Part shown: positions 45,441-55,760 of the stretch, piece after piece
Position numbering within the stretch: the first letter of the stretch is position 1
Layout of the letters: each line of letters begins with the position of its first letter
NCBI GenBank assembly: GCA_021442155.1
Contig: CM038218.1
Coordinates: forward strand, 58,184,268 to 58,248,267
From: Cymbidium sinense
Lineage: Eukaryota > Streptophyta > Magnoliopsida > Asparagales > Orchidaceae
Reading direction: 5' to 3'
DNA length: 64,000 nt
Made by a program: the position numbers and the translations under genes
The notes under the pieces: generated by a model
The model's database searches: none
The model's input: only the letters and a program-made list of their open reading frames with translations
Told to the model about the DNA's origin: nothing

Positions 45441-46155
45441 CACGTGGCCTTGACGCTTCCCCTGACGCTTCTTGACGCTCTTGACGCTTCTCCAAAGGAC
45501 CTCACTCAAGAAGAAAGGGAGAAGGAAAATGTGTGCCTCTCCCTCTCATCCTAGGGGGTTATTTATAACCCCCCACAAGGGCAAAATGGTAAAACCCCCT
45601 CAAAAAATGGTTCAAAACGGCTCAAAACCGCCTAATTTCTGGCCGGGACGGCGGCGTCAGCGCTTCATGCGGCTGCCGGCAAGCCTACGGGAGCCGCTGC
45701 GGTTGCAGATGCTATATGACGCTAGCACAACTCTCGCCCAGCCCATTCGACCCGAATCGTTCACATGGTTCATGACCAACCACAGCGGAATCAAGGAATG
45801 AATCCACCGCTGAATGGCTCGACTTGCCCACCCACGCTCGGCCTGACTGCCACCTCTCGTGCTCACCCGAAGGGTTCATCGGACGCGCTGCCATGGCGCT
45901 ATCGGCGCTCAGCCATGGAGCCAGGCCACGGCCGCTACGGCGGGTCCTGAATGCTCGAAAACGTGAGTATCCAAATAGCTCCATAACCTCAAAATTCATG
46001 CCATAACACATCTTCTTCCATAATCATAATTTTATTTTTATGATGGTTTATTCTCTCAAAATGTATGATTCATGGGCACGCTAGTTGAAGAACTCGTTAT
46101 TTTCGAAAGCATTAATATATTTTTGATGATTGCTAATGTCATCCAAAATAGTAAC
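45441..46155 (+). other. 3' untranslated DNA of element copy 2, with TATA palindrome
   Basis: GC-rich (45,441-45,960), then AT-rich. It holds the inverted repeat GGGGGTTATTTATAACCCCC (45,554-45,573) followed by 'CACAAGGGCAAAA', equivalent to 'GGGTTTATAGATCC', then 'AGGGGCAAAAAAGG', in copy 1. It ends 'AATGTCATCCAAAATAGTAAC' next to the LTR (cited in part), where copy 1 has a polypurine tract. Here the tract has lost most of its G run. Overlapping ORFs of 60-110 codons on both strands show no recognisable domain. Confidence 0.65.
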
Positions 46156-47111
46156 CGATATGGCTCTCAAAATATGACTACCAAAGCACAAATCTTGATG
46201 TCGAAAGCGATGTGATTTTGAGTCAAAACCGATCGAGATCAAGCACTTAAAATATCATTGGAATCTTTGGGACATCAATTAAATCCCAAAACAACTTCCA
46301 AATATGGAGTGTTTATAGTCAAATCGAGCATCGACGATGATCTAACGAGCCTAAGATCTCATACGACTTCATTTGGGCATCCAAATGCTCAAAATATATC
46401 AAATGATCAAGGAATCATCCCGAGCCGTCCGATCAAGGGGAGTGGTAATGCTTTACATGAATTTACAAAATGCCCTTCCTCCCATCTATAAATAGCCTTC
46501 ATTCCTCACATGAGGAGGCCAAGCCAAGTGAAGAGGAGCCAAAACAAGTGAAGAAGAGGAGAGCCGACGGCCACCACCACCGGCCACCGCCGATCCTGCC
46601 GAAGCCCAAGCAAGGAAGAAGAGGAAGAGCGAGCAAGGAAGAAGAAGAAGAGTCCAAGCAAGGAAGAAAAGGAAGAGTCCGAGCAGGAAGAAGAGGAAAA
46701 GCCCAAGTGAGGAGGAAGAGAGAGCTCAAGTCAAGATCCTCCAAGCAAGATCGCACCCCAAGCAAGATTGCACTCCGCCATGCCATCAACCATCGCCACC
46801 GGCCACTATGCCACTAATTGTATTGTATTCGCCAAGTTATCCCAGATCTCCACCATCAAGAATTACAACCGATCATTGTTACACGTTATTCCTCTCATAT
46901 GAATTGTAATCTTATCGGGAAGATTTTGTACTCAAATGATACATAGTGGAAGCTTTTATGGGCTAGCGTTTTTTCCCCTTTCGAGGTTTTGTTTTCCACA
47001 TTAAAAGAGTGTCTCTTATTAGCTCTTTAATTACGTGTGTGTCTTTGGACTTCATGGCAAGGCTAAGCGTAAACTTTCACTCTACCGCGACTGGTTTTCT
47101 AGCACGCAACA
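46156..47111 (+). repeat. 3' LTR of element copy 2
   Basis: 956 bp. The first base is changed (CGATATGGCTC instead of TGATATGGCTC); the end AGCACGCAACA is intact. It contains 'TCTATAAATAGCC' (46,485-46,497), a GAAGAAGAGGAAGAG-rich block (46,610-46,730) and 'TTATCGGGAAGATTTTGTAC'. The 115-codon and antisense ORFs through the purine block are low-complexity artefacts. Confidence 0.9.
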
Positions 47112-47627
47112 AAGATATATTCACTTTTAGAAAGTTAATAATAGTAATATTTTTGATTTGATATTAAAAATTTAGTGTTATAAATATAAATATTAAACTT
47201 CACTTAAAAGAGTAGATGAATTATAAACTAAAAATATTAGTTGAGTGTAACTGATTAAAATTTATTACATTTTATCCTTATTTAAAATTAATTAATTAAT
47301 AATATATTATCCTCATTAATATTGATTCATAATTTTCTTAGCTATTATTACATTGGGCTTAGAAAAGATCACTTATATGGATAAAGACGAAGCCCGTGTT
47401 TTGTGTATATTAACGACGAGTTTGGGGTTCTCGGCCCAAAAAATCCATAAGCAGTATTTGACATTTTAGGGTTCTTTTGGAGCAGCTATTGTTTGTTTTG
47501 TAAAAATGATTAAAAAATTATTATGAGTAAAATAATTTAAAAAAAAATTATTATGAGTGTTATAAATATTAGTTGAGTGTAACTGATGAAAGTACTATAA
47601 AATTAATTACATATTAGAGCATGATTT
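47112..47627. other. AT-rich spacer with short direct repeat
   Basis: No gene. The phrase 'tattagttgagtgtaactga' occurs at about 47,236 and 47,566, suggesting a small decayed element between. 'aaattattatgagt' is also doubled near 47,515-47,555. Confidence 0.5.
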
Positions 47628-47946
47628 ACTCAAATTGCCGTCTTATCAAAAAAAACCGAGGCAACTATTCTTTTTTGTGCAGTTTACGTAATCAATATGC
47701 TCAATCTACTCAAATTGCCGTCTTATCAACCAAAAAATGGCAAACAGAGCAATGAAAAATAATTGAAGCATCTATCCTCCATCCATTGCCAAAATGGTGG
47801 ATGATAAACCTTTAGAATTAGATGTGTTCGAAAAAATCAATTATGATCCGCAAATTGTAAAAGAATTTATTACTATAATTAAATAACTTAATTATAGTAA
47901 TAGTATACTTCAAATTATTGTTGATCAACTTTTTTAGCAAAGCTAA
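47628..47946 (+). pseudogene. endogenous pararetrovirus, region upstream of coat protein
   Basis: Matches 53,655-53,960 of the second viral block ('ctcaatctgctcaaatt', 'aattgaagcatcttatcctcc', 'atggtggatgataaacct', 'cttaattatagtaatagtat'). A 25-bp phrase, 'actcaaattgccgtcttatc', is present twice here (47,628 and 47,707). Short coding pieces are visible, but stops interrupt all frames. Confidence 0.7.
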
Positions 47947-49250
47947 AATCGATGCTTAAACAAAGGGTCTGGAACTATCACAAATTCTATTATTAGATCT
48001 TTTATTCAACCACCTTCTAAATTTTCTCTTAAGTTTGGACCTTCCTCTGAAGACATTCAGAATTTGATTATAAACTTAAAAGATAAATATGTTGGAGCTC
48101 TTGAGGATATCAGCCTATCGGAAGAAGATTCAAATGAATCCTCAGCCGAATTTGATAATCAAACCAATATTGATGAAATTCATGCCCTTTTTCATGAATT
48201 TAAAGATTCTCATACTCCTCCTCAAGATATCCAGAAGATTTCTTATCCTAAGAAAAATCTACTATACCTACTTCTCCGATTTATTATTGAGAGGATACCC
48301 ATTTCGTGGAAATTCTATGATGGAAGTTCTCTTTATGAATGGAATATCGATGGATATTCTGAATATCAGATCATCCACACTTTTCATCATATGCTTCTGT
48401 TTGCTACTGCTATTCAATCTAGATATCAAGCAGCAAGAAAACCTCACATTGTTACTCGAGCCAATATTTCAGGGTTTTCTGGAACTCTGAAGGATTGGTG
48501 GGATAATGTTCTTTCTGTTCAACAAAAGAAAGACATTCTTAGTGAAATCGACTTAAACACTAAGAATCTTTCAAAGGAACAACAAACACCAAATCAAAAT
48601 GCGGTCTATAATCTTATTCAAACGATTGTAGATCACTTTGCTGGATCCATTGGAGATCAAGGAGAAAAAATAAAATCATAACTCCAAAAATTAAGATCTC
48701 CGTACTTAACCCATTTTAGATGGTACAAAGATATTTTTCTAGCACTCACCATGACACTTTATGATGCCGATAGCCTTCATTGGAAACAAAAATTCATTGA
48801 AAGTCTTCCCAATCTATTTGTTGAAAAGGTTAAGGTTTCTCTTCATCTATACGATGGAACCATCCCATATGAAACCCTTATATATGAAAATCTTATTTCT
48901 GCATGTATTAAAATTGGATTAGCAATTTGCTCCAATCTTAAATTAAAAGATCAAATGAAAAGAGAATGTCTACTTGAGCGAAAATAGCTTGGTGAATTCT
49001 CTGAGCAATTCAACTGTGATCCGCAGGTACATCCTTTATCTTCCAAAAATAAGAGAAAAACACAAAAGACTGTTTTTCCTAAACGTGAAAAATCATATCA
49101 TAAAAAATGTGACAAATTCATGCACAAACAGAGGCACTCTCATCCCTCTGGTTCTAAAACCAAAGAGGCAAGAGAAATAAAATATTACAAATATGGTGGT
49201 GTGTCATTAAAGCAGCCTTTTGTTAAGAAGAAGTTAAATGAACTTTTGCT
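47947..49250 (+). pseudogene. endogenous pararetrovirus (Caulimoviridae) coat-protein region
   Basis: One reading frame stays recognisable for about 435 codons, broken only by a TAA at 48,679-48,681 and a TAG at 48,985-48,987. The first open part (205 codons from the ATG at 48,064) begins with an acidic S/E/D-rich segment, then a conserved aromatic core with 'YEWNIDGYSEYQI' and 'GFSGTLKDWWDN'. The frame continues with 'THFRWYKDIF' and 'HWKQKFIESLPNLF'. These are features of coat/gag-like proteins of plant pararetroviruses integrated in genomes. Near 49,185 the nucleic-acid-binding CCHC finger should follow, but both leading Cys positions read Tyr (YYKYGG). It is the best preserved viral gene in the window and still non-functional. 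Downstream it runs straight into an inverted viral segment. Confidence 0.85.
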
Positions 49251-49735
49251 ATACAGAATGGTATGATTCGTTGAATCACGAACATGGTTAATTTCAACAC
49301 ACTTTAGTTGTGTTAAAAATTTTTCATAAGTCTCTCTAGGGAGATTAGATTCAAATGAGAAAGAATTATTTTCCAAATATCTTTCAAGTAAAGTCCATGG
49401 ATTATTTATTGAATAATCTGTGGAATTGATTTCAATAATATTTTTTTTTATTTCTTTTGAGAAGTAAATAAGTTCTTACGCAACGACATCTTTTAGGAAT
49501 GGTCTTGCTGCTTTAGAGGTTTCAGCCTTTTCAACCATAGTTGAAGATGAAGTACTATAAAGATAAGTTTTCAAATCGATCATGCCAACTGTTGAGTTGA
49601 TCGGATCTTTTCCATTAGTGTGACCACGGTCGTGACCTCCCCGATAAGAGTTACCTCCTTTAGGAGGAGGCATCCTTCCATGGGGGGTGATCCACCCCTG
49701 ATCGTCCTTGCAAGAATTCACGGGTTAGAAAATCA
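49235..49735 (-). pseudogene. pararetrovirus pol end beyond RNase H (inverted block)
   Basis: Minus-strand ORFs 49,721-49,476 and 49,376-49,185 carry the same sequence as 60,116-60,530 of the forward block ('NGKDPINSTVGMIDLKTYLY' and 'ETYEKFLTQLKCVE'). This is the region after RNase H in the viral polyprotein. A third, shorter copy is at 52,020-52,325. Function is unassigned. The junction with the forward coat-protein segment near 49,235 is a head-to-head rearrangement point. Confidence 0.75.
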
Positions 49736-50276
49736 AGAAGAGAATTTTCATTATATTTAATGAATTCAATGTCAAAATCAAAAACAGAGAGCTGTGATTG
49801 CCAAGATGCAAAAAATTATTTTGAAACTAGATTTTTTACATATTGTTCATGATGTATTTGACTGAGGAACAGTCAATACAAAAGAGAAAATATTGATTAA
49901 GTGAATCATCTTGGAATTTTGAGATGCACTTAATTACATAAAGTATTTCTTTTTTGATAATGGAATATTTTTCACGTAGAATCCATCTCTAGAACAAAGC
50001 GAACTAATTCTTCTTTTGAATTTTTTTCTATTTTAGATACCTCCATCTCTTATCGAGGCATTGCATTTTAACAATTTGAGTGGTCCGTAAGATTAAGACA
50101 AGGAAGATTTTGAACCCTTTGCTTAATTTTGCATATTGTAACAATATGAATATCAGACCATGGTGGGAGATTCTTTTTTAATCTGTCAAATAGTGGGGTC
50201 TTATCCTTTATCAGATTGTGATAGAAATCAGCTACATAATTGAGAGCTCCTAAGAATCTCTATAGTTGGTTTTTAT
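49736..50276 (-). pseudogene. pararetrovirus RNase H region (inverted block)
   Basis: The minus strand reads pieces such as 'DFDIEFIKYNENSLLDFL' just before 49,736, equivalent to 'DFDIEFIKGNENSLLDFL' at about 60,043-60,095 in the forward block. Upstream, 'EELVRFVLEMD' type sequence with several stops. It is the RNase H that removes RNA during reverse transcription in the intact virus; here it is dead. Confidence 0.7.
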
Positions 50277-50890
50277 CTAAAATAATATCAAATTTGTTAG
50301 CAAATTCAATACTTCTATTAATTGGTATAATAGAAGCATTAGATATATTATGCCTAAAAATCTTATTTTAGTTTGAAATAATTTAATTTTTGGCTCTGAA
50401 ATAACTAAACCATTTTTTAAAATTAACCATTTAAATATTTTTAAATGGTTGAAGTGTTCATCAATAGTGTTTGAGAACACAAGAATATCATCAATATAGA
50501 CTAAAATATATTTAAAATAATCTTTAAATATATTATTCATGATATCAAATTAGATGTGCATTTTTTAAACCAAAGGGCATTACGCTTCCATTCTGTAATG
50601 TCCAAAGTACCGTAAATATGTTGATCCGATTCTTTTCTTTTATCCGGATCCGCCAATATCTTGATTTTAAATCAAATTTGAAAATATTTTTGCATTATGC
50701 AATCTATTTAATAAATCCCTTTATTAGAATTGATATCCGATCCATTTTAAAACTTTGTTTAACTTGTAATTAATTACAAATTCCTTTCCTTTTCTCAATT
50801 CATAACATAGAATGCGTACAGCCTAAGGAGAGTAGGATCAGAATTATTCCTTTCTTTAAGTTAGCAATCTCTTCCTTGCATAAAGCAAGG
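50277..50890 (-). pseudogene. pararetrovirus reverse transcriptase (inverted block)
   Basis: The minus-strand ORF 50,540-50,277 contains the catalytic YIDD box ('YILVYIDDILVFSN') followed by 'HLKIFKWLILKNGLVISEPK' and 'FQTKIRFLG', the palm and early thumb of Caulimoviridae RT. Just upstream (50,585-50,548) the minus strand reads MPFGLKNA, the conserved box before the catalytic site, separated by a stop. The N-terminal RT part extends to about 50,890 with many interruptions. The order RT then RNase H on the minus strand shows that this whole block (49,235 to about 51,960) is inverted relative to the coat-protein region beside it. Confidence 0.88.
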
Positions 50891-51570
50891 TGCTCGCTCA
50901 TCGACAAGGAGAGCCTTGGTAATGTCATGTTCATTGAAATTATCAATGTGGAGATCCACTACATGAGTCTTTCTTTCCCAAAATCGTTGTCACCACAGAC
51001 TTCCTTTTGGAAATTCTTGGAGATAATTTTGAATTTTTCTTTTATTTTGGGGAAGAAATTTGTTAGTTAAAGTAGAAATTTCTTCTTGTAAATAATTTAT
51101 ATGCATAGACTTATTATTAAGCCTATTCATTTCATTTATGATAATTTCTTTAGGATTGGTGATAAAATGGAATGATCTTATTCCAAAGAAACATTCTAGT
51201 TCATCATCAATTCTAAAGCATTATTTTAAGGAAGAGTTCCCAAAATAATGTTGAGTTAAATTTTAACAAAATAAAAGGCATTTGATATATCATCTACATG
51301 GCAACAGATGATAATTTATACTAATTTGTAAAGACTCTCCATCAGCCTTTAACCAGTTTTTTCAAAATATTTAGAAGGAATTATTCCTTCTTGAATGCAA
51401 TTTAAATCTCTCCACTATCAACTAGCGTTAAATTTGGTAAAATAAATTCTTTATTTATAATTAATTCAATGACAATATACCATTTCCGGTATATTGCCTT
51501 TTGAATATTTTGTAAGAAACCCGGTTCTTGATTAGAATATTTCTATATTTTCAAATGAATGTCTTGATTT
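50891..51570 (-). pseudogene. pararetrovirus aspartic protease and protease-RT linker (inverted block)
   Basis: Minus strand at about 51,440-51,395 reads 'LVDSGEI', a damaged DSGA active-site box (DSGE), followed by 'ECIQEGIIPSK'-like sequence shared with the forward block at 55,800. The linker to RT is full of stops. The protease would cut the viral polyprotein; here the active site and frame are both broken. Confidence 0.7.
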
Positions 51571-51960
51571 ATTTCAAGATCCATTATCATTCATTTGTCT
51601 TCAGCCTTTAATTTTTGAACTCTAATTTTAGTTTCTTTAATTCAATTTTAGTTTTGATAAAGAAGTCAATTAGAAGATGAATTTGCCTTGATTTTTTCTT
51701 AAATACTGATAAGAGTATATAGAGGCTTGTAATTAAATTTTCTAATTTATCTTTCTTCTTATCATTAAGAAGATATAATTTTATCATGAGTTGAATCATC
51801 TTCAACTTGTGCTAAAAGTTTAATTTAATTGGACCTTTTCCGTGAGTGAGCTGATACTCATAATTTATATTTTTATAATAATCTATCTGATAGGACTTAA
51901 GCTAGATTTAGATTTATGATGACAAATTAAGAATTCAAACATCTTCTCAGAATTAGCTCA
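51571..51960 (-). pseudogene. pararetrovirus Lys-rich linker before protease (inverted block)
   Basis: The minus-strand ORF 51,805-51,608 (65 codons, K/L/E-rich: 'LLNDKKKDKLENLITSLY') is the inverted copy of 55,420-55,600. It lies between the nucleic-acid-binding end of coat and the protease. It is likely coiled and no enzymatic motif is present. Confidence 0.65.
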
Positions 51961-52325
51961 TCAGATCGATGAGATATAAAAAATATTGATTTTCTTGGAA
52001 TTGTTAATCCCCATTCACTTTGATGAAAAACTTTTAAGGCATTTGCTATATGGTATGATTCGTTGAATCAGATGGTTAATTTCAACTCACATTAAAATTT
52101 TCAGCTCTCTGAGAGATTAAAACAAATGAGATTTCTCAAAATTTGTAAAGTCCACATTATTGAATAATGAAATTACAATAATATTTTATTTTACCTTTTG
52201 AGAAGTAAAGTTCACAACCATTTTGGGATGATGTCTTTTTATAGTTTCCCTTTTCAACCAGAAGAAGAAGTACCATAAAGATAAGATTTCAAATCACATA
52301 AAGTTGAGGATCTTTTCCATTAGTG
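51961..52325 (-). pseudogene. second inverted copy of pararetrovirus pol end
   Basis: The plus-strand sequence 'tatggtatgattcgttgaatca' (part), then 'ggttaatttcaac', then 'tcaacc', then 'gaagtaccataaagataag', repeats 49,240-49,625 in the same orientation with several deletions. It abuts the start of the linker copy at about 51,960, so a pol end is joined directly upstream (on the minus strand) of another pol segment, suggesting tandem or concatemeric insertion followed by inversion. Confidence 0.7.
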
Positions 52326-52639
52326 CAAACCTTTTTTTACTACTTTAAGTTTAAATCTTATATTAATAATATTCTATGTTTTATATCTCCAAATGCTATG
52401 AGCCACGATGGTAATTCTGAGGGAGGAAGCATGTTTGAGATTCTTCATAATTTGTCACCAAATGAGCTAGTTCTTTGTACATTCAAAAGTTCGTCTTCTT
52501 GTACACAAAATGATGATTTTCCAAAGGGTAGTAAGTCCTATTTTGACATGGACTCGGTGGAGGTTTATACTATTTTATCCTTTTGTTGATTAATTTCAAG
52601 ATCCTCGCATTGTCTTCCTCTCCCTCTGTAATAACTTCT
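52326..52639 (+). pseudogene. possible N-terminal part of movement-protein region
   Basis: An 88-codon ORF (52,323-52,589) with an S/C/D-rich stretch ('FKSSSSCTQNDDFPKG'). It directly precedes the movement-protein relic. I do not recognise a domain; assignment rests on position only. Confidence 0.35.
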
Positions 52640-53420
52640 TTCTTCTTAAGTAACTTTTAATCTCAATAAATAAAATAATCAAGAACTCAAATGAAGTTCC
52701 CTTGAATGAAGAAGAAGACCTAAATAGATGGTCTCTCCAAAATTGATAAAATGGAACTTTTGATTTTAAGGAAAATCTTAGTGAAAACTATAGAACAAAC
52801 CATTTGTAGATCAAATGGATAAAACCATTTATACTAATGTTTGAAGATGCATAAATATATGCAAGACTTTAAATATATTCATATAGGGATGATACTGATA
52901 TAGCATTCAAACCTTTAACCCTTAAAGGTCTAAATGCTTCTATTTTAGCAAAAGAGATATGAGATGCCTTTGCTCAATCCTAATGAGTGTTAGAAACTAG
53001 CCTTTGTTGGGCGGTTTATTTCAACACCTTTCTAATCAAGTTTATCTCTTTCGATATAAATCTTTTTTGAAGCTTTAAAATTACACTTACTTTATGGATA
53101 TGATTTCTTTCTAGTTAAAACTATTGCTTTAATTTTAATTCATTTTTAGTTTTAAATACTCTAAATCCTAGAGTTCAAAAGTTGTTCCAACCGAATGAAC
53201 TACTTTGAAACAAATCATTAGCATCCCATATTACTACTAGCAGTGATTAAATGGAATGAGGTGGTATTTCGAATCATGGACATACCATCTGCGTCACCAA
53301 GACCAACCATTAATCAAGATATGATCAAATAATTCAAGGTTGATGTGATGTTGAAGTAAGATTCAACCCTCGTTGATCATTACACTTCTTGGGTTTCTAT
53401 CCCTTATAAAACCTCGTAAA
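52640..53420 (+). pseudogene. pararetrovirus movement protein (30K type) relic
   Basis: Plus-strand pieces across frames: 'KENLSENYRTNHL', 'IAFKPLTLKGLNASILAKEI', then 'TSLCWAVYFNT' and 'NTLNPRVQKLF'. The phrase PLTLKGLNASIL and the later YFNT block fit the movement-protein domain of plant pararetroviruses, which moves virus through plasmodesmata. At least six stops or shifts occur. Its place directly upstream of the coat-protein relic in the same direction is the normal gene order, so 52.6-60.9 kb can be read as one nearly genome-length insertion. Confidence 0.7.
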
Positions 53421-54010
53421 GTCTAGATAGATGGTTCCCAAACCTGAACCATCACTGAGGTGCTTTTGCCTAAGCAATCATATTTATCATCGTGAGAGAA
53501 AATCAATCTCTACTCCATAAAATGAACTTAGTCTTAATGAGCTACAAACTTCTAAGAGAGGGAAGTGGCTAAAGAGTATCACCAATCAAAGTATGATAAC
53601 TTCCATTGGTATAGAAGTTTTACTTATAGAACAATATTTTGAGATATTATATTTCATGAGAAAAAAAATAATAGCCAAAGCAACTATTCCTTTTTCTTGG
53701 TTACAATTATATGCTCAATCTGCTCAAATTGTATCTATCAAAAAAAAAAATAACAAGCAGTAAAAAAAATAATTGAAGCATCTTATCCTCCATCATTGCA
53801 AAATGGTGGATGATAAACCTTTAGAATTAGCATTAAAAATAATTCGATCCACAAATTCTAAAGAATTTATTACTATAATTAAAAACTTAATTATAGTAAT
53901 AGTATACTTCAAATTATTCATCATTTTTTAGCTTAGAATCTAAAATGATCGGTCTTAAACAAAAGGTCGAAACTAGTAGAGCTTGAGGAAAAGCCTACTA
54001 AATTTTATTT
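53421..54010 (+). pseudogene. pararetrovirus region between movement and coat protein
   Basis: The first 230 bp has no readable motif. From 53,655 it repeats the 47,628-47,946 segment with deletions, including 'AKATIPFSWLQLYAQSAQI', which reads clearly at about 53,677-53,735. This is coding-like and probably part of the movement/coat polyprotein junction. Confidence 0.6.
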
Positions 54011-55200
54011 TTTAGATATTTTATTCAACCACCTCCTAAACTTTCTCTTAAGTTTAGACCTTCTTCTGAAGACATTCATAATTTGATTCTAAATTTAAAG
54101 ACAAATATGTTGGAGCTCTTGAGGATATCATGGGAGGAAGATTCAAATGAATCCTCGAATCGATAATCAAACCAATCTTGAAATTCATGCCCTTTTCATG
54201 AACTTCAAGATCATCCTCCTCCAAGATATCAAAGATTTCTTATCCTAAGAAAAATCTGGAAAAACATTATTATAAAAAGCCTACCTCGATTTATTATTTG
54301 AAGAGGATACCCATTTCATGGGAAATTCCTATGATGGAAGTTCTCTTTATGAATGGAATATCGATGGATTTTGAACATCGATCATTACTCTTCATCATCA
54401 TGCTTATGTTTTCTCTTGCATTGTAGATATCAAGCGGGCAAAACCTCACATTATTGCACAAGCCATTATTTTAGGATTTTCTGGAACTCTGAAGGGTTGA
54501 TGGGATAATTTTCTTTACATTCACAAAGGAAGACCTTCTTAGTGAAATTGACTTAAGAATCTTCCAAAGACACAAACACAAAAAAATGCCATCTATAATC
54601 TTATTCAAATGATTGTAGATCACTTTCTTTGGATCCATTGGAGATCAAGGAGAAAAATAAGATCTTACTCCAAAATTAAGATGTCCATCCTTAACCCATT
54701 TTTGATGGTACAAGGATATATTTCTAAGCACGTCATGACACTTTATGATGTGATAGCCTTCAGGAAATAAAAATTCATTGACGCCTTCTCAATCTATTTT
54801 CCGAAAAGGTTAAGGTTTCTCTTTCTTCTATGGAACCATCCCATATGAAACCCCTTACATATGGAAACCTTATTTCGTGATGTATTAAAATTTATAATTT
54901 GCTTCCGATCTTAAATTAAAAGATTAAATGAAAAGAGAACGTCCTACTGAGAAAAATAGTTTAATTTCGAATAATTCAATCAGGATCCTCATGCCTCTAT
55001 CTTCCAAAAATAAGGAAAAATACAAAAGATTGTTTTCTAAATGTGAAAAAATCATAAAAATGTGACAAATTCATGCACAACACAAGCACTCGCCTCCTGC
55101 TCTAAAACCAAAGAGGCAAGAGAGAAATAAAATGTTACAAATGGTGTGTCATTAATGAGATGACGAAAGAAGTTAAATGAACTTGATTGATGAAGGGTTA
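54011..55200 (+). pseudogene. pararetrovirus coat-protein region, second copy
   Basis: Collinear with 47,990-49,240 ('cttaagtttagaccttcttc', 'atgttggagctcttgaggat', 'gaatggaatatcgatgga', 'ttgatggtacaagg' and 'cctcaatctat'-type landmarks), but with a small deletion or frameshift every 30-60 bases, so no frame stays open beyond about 40 codons. The CCHC finger region near 55,130 keeps one Cys pair (CYKW.C) before shifting. It is much more decayed than the 48-kb copy. Confidence 0.8.
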
Positions 55201-55760
55201 AAACAAACCACGAAAATTTTGCTTACATCCTCTACGAAATAGAATCGAAGAAGAAGAAGAACATATTTCATCTTCATCTCATCATTCGATGTGATAAATC
55301 TAACATTTGCAAGTCTTGTCAATAGATAGATTATTATAAAAATATAATAAATATGACATATATATCACCCACGAGCAAAAGGACCAATTAATTAAAATTT
55401 TAGCACAAGTTGAAGATGATTCAACTCGTGATAAAATTATAGATCTTCTTAATGACAAGAAGAAAGATAAATTAGAAAAATTTAATTACAAGCCTCCTAT
55501 ATAGTCCTTATTAAGAAAAAATCTGAGGCAAGTTCATCATCTTCTAATTTACTTCTTTAGAATAAAATTGAATTAAAGAAAACTAAATTAGAAGTTCAAC
55601 AAATTAAAGCGGCAAGAGCAAATGAATGATCATGGATCTTGAAATTAATCGAGAAAGGCAATTCATTTGAAAATATAAGATTCTAACCAAGAACTAGGTT
55701 TCTTACAAAATATTCAAAAGGCAATATACCAGAAATGGTATATTTCCATTAAATTAATTA
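55201..55760 (+). pseudogene. pararetrovirus Lys-rich linker before protease, forward copy
   Basis: Reads an E-rich tract ('EEEEEHISSSSHHS' near 55,250), then 'LIKILAQVEDDSTRDKIIDL', then 'NDKKKDKLE'. It is the forward counterpart of 51,571-51,960. Stops separate the pieces. Confidence 0.65.

Larger units (their letters stand above)
42186..47111 (+). mobile_element. non-autonomous LTR element carrying the 88-bp satellite (copy 2), TSD AAGAT
   Basis: 4.9 kb plus-strand element. The left LTR begins TGATATGGCTC at 42,186 and the right LTR ends AGCACGCAACA at 47,111. The flanks AAGAT (42,181-42,185) and AAGAT (47,112-47,116) are a perfect 5-bp target duplication. Internal order: short leader (42,991-43,253), satellite array (43,254-45,060) split by a CCATCG-rich block (43,626-44,235), a second GC-rich tandem array (45,095-45,440), GC-rich 3' DNA with a TATA palindrome, then the right LTR. 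No gag or pol can be read. It is therefore a LARD-like derivative of the family represented by copy 1. Confidence 0.92.

Noticed and set aside
45067..45505. 142- and 112-codon Arg-rich minus-strand ORFs
   Set aside because: Translations of the 77-80 bp GC-rich tandem repeat; periodic peptide, no start context, both frames open because the unit lacks stops.
45060..46008. Separate minus-strand LTR starting TGTTATGG at 46,008 with TATA at 45,560
   Set aside because: The TATA palindrome and flanking 'aagggcaaaa' motif are matched in the 3' region of element copy 1 in the same relative place, so this is internal sequence of the element, not a nested LTR.
45657..46011. Several overlapping ORFs of 60-109 codons on both strands
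   Set aside because: GC-rich 3' untranslated DNA of the satellite-carrying element with few stops by composition; no domain in any frame.
46470..46817. 115-codon Lys/Glu/Arg-rich ORF and antisense ORFs
   Set aside because: Same purine block in the right LTR of that element.
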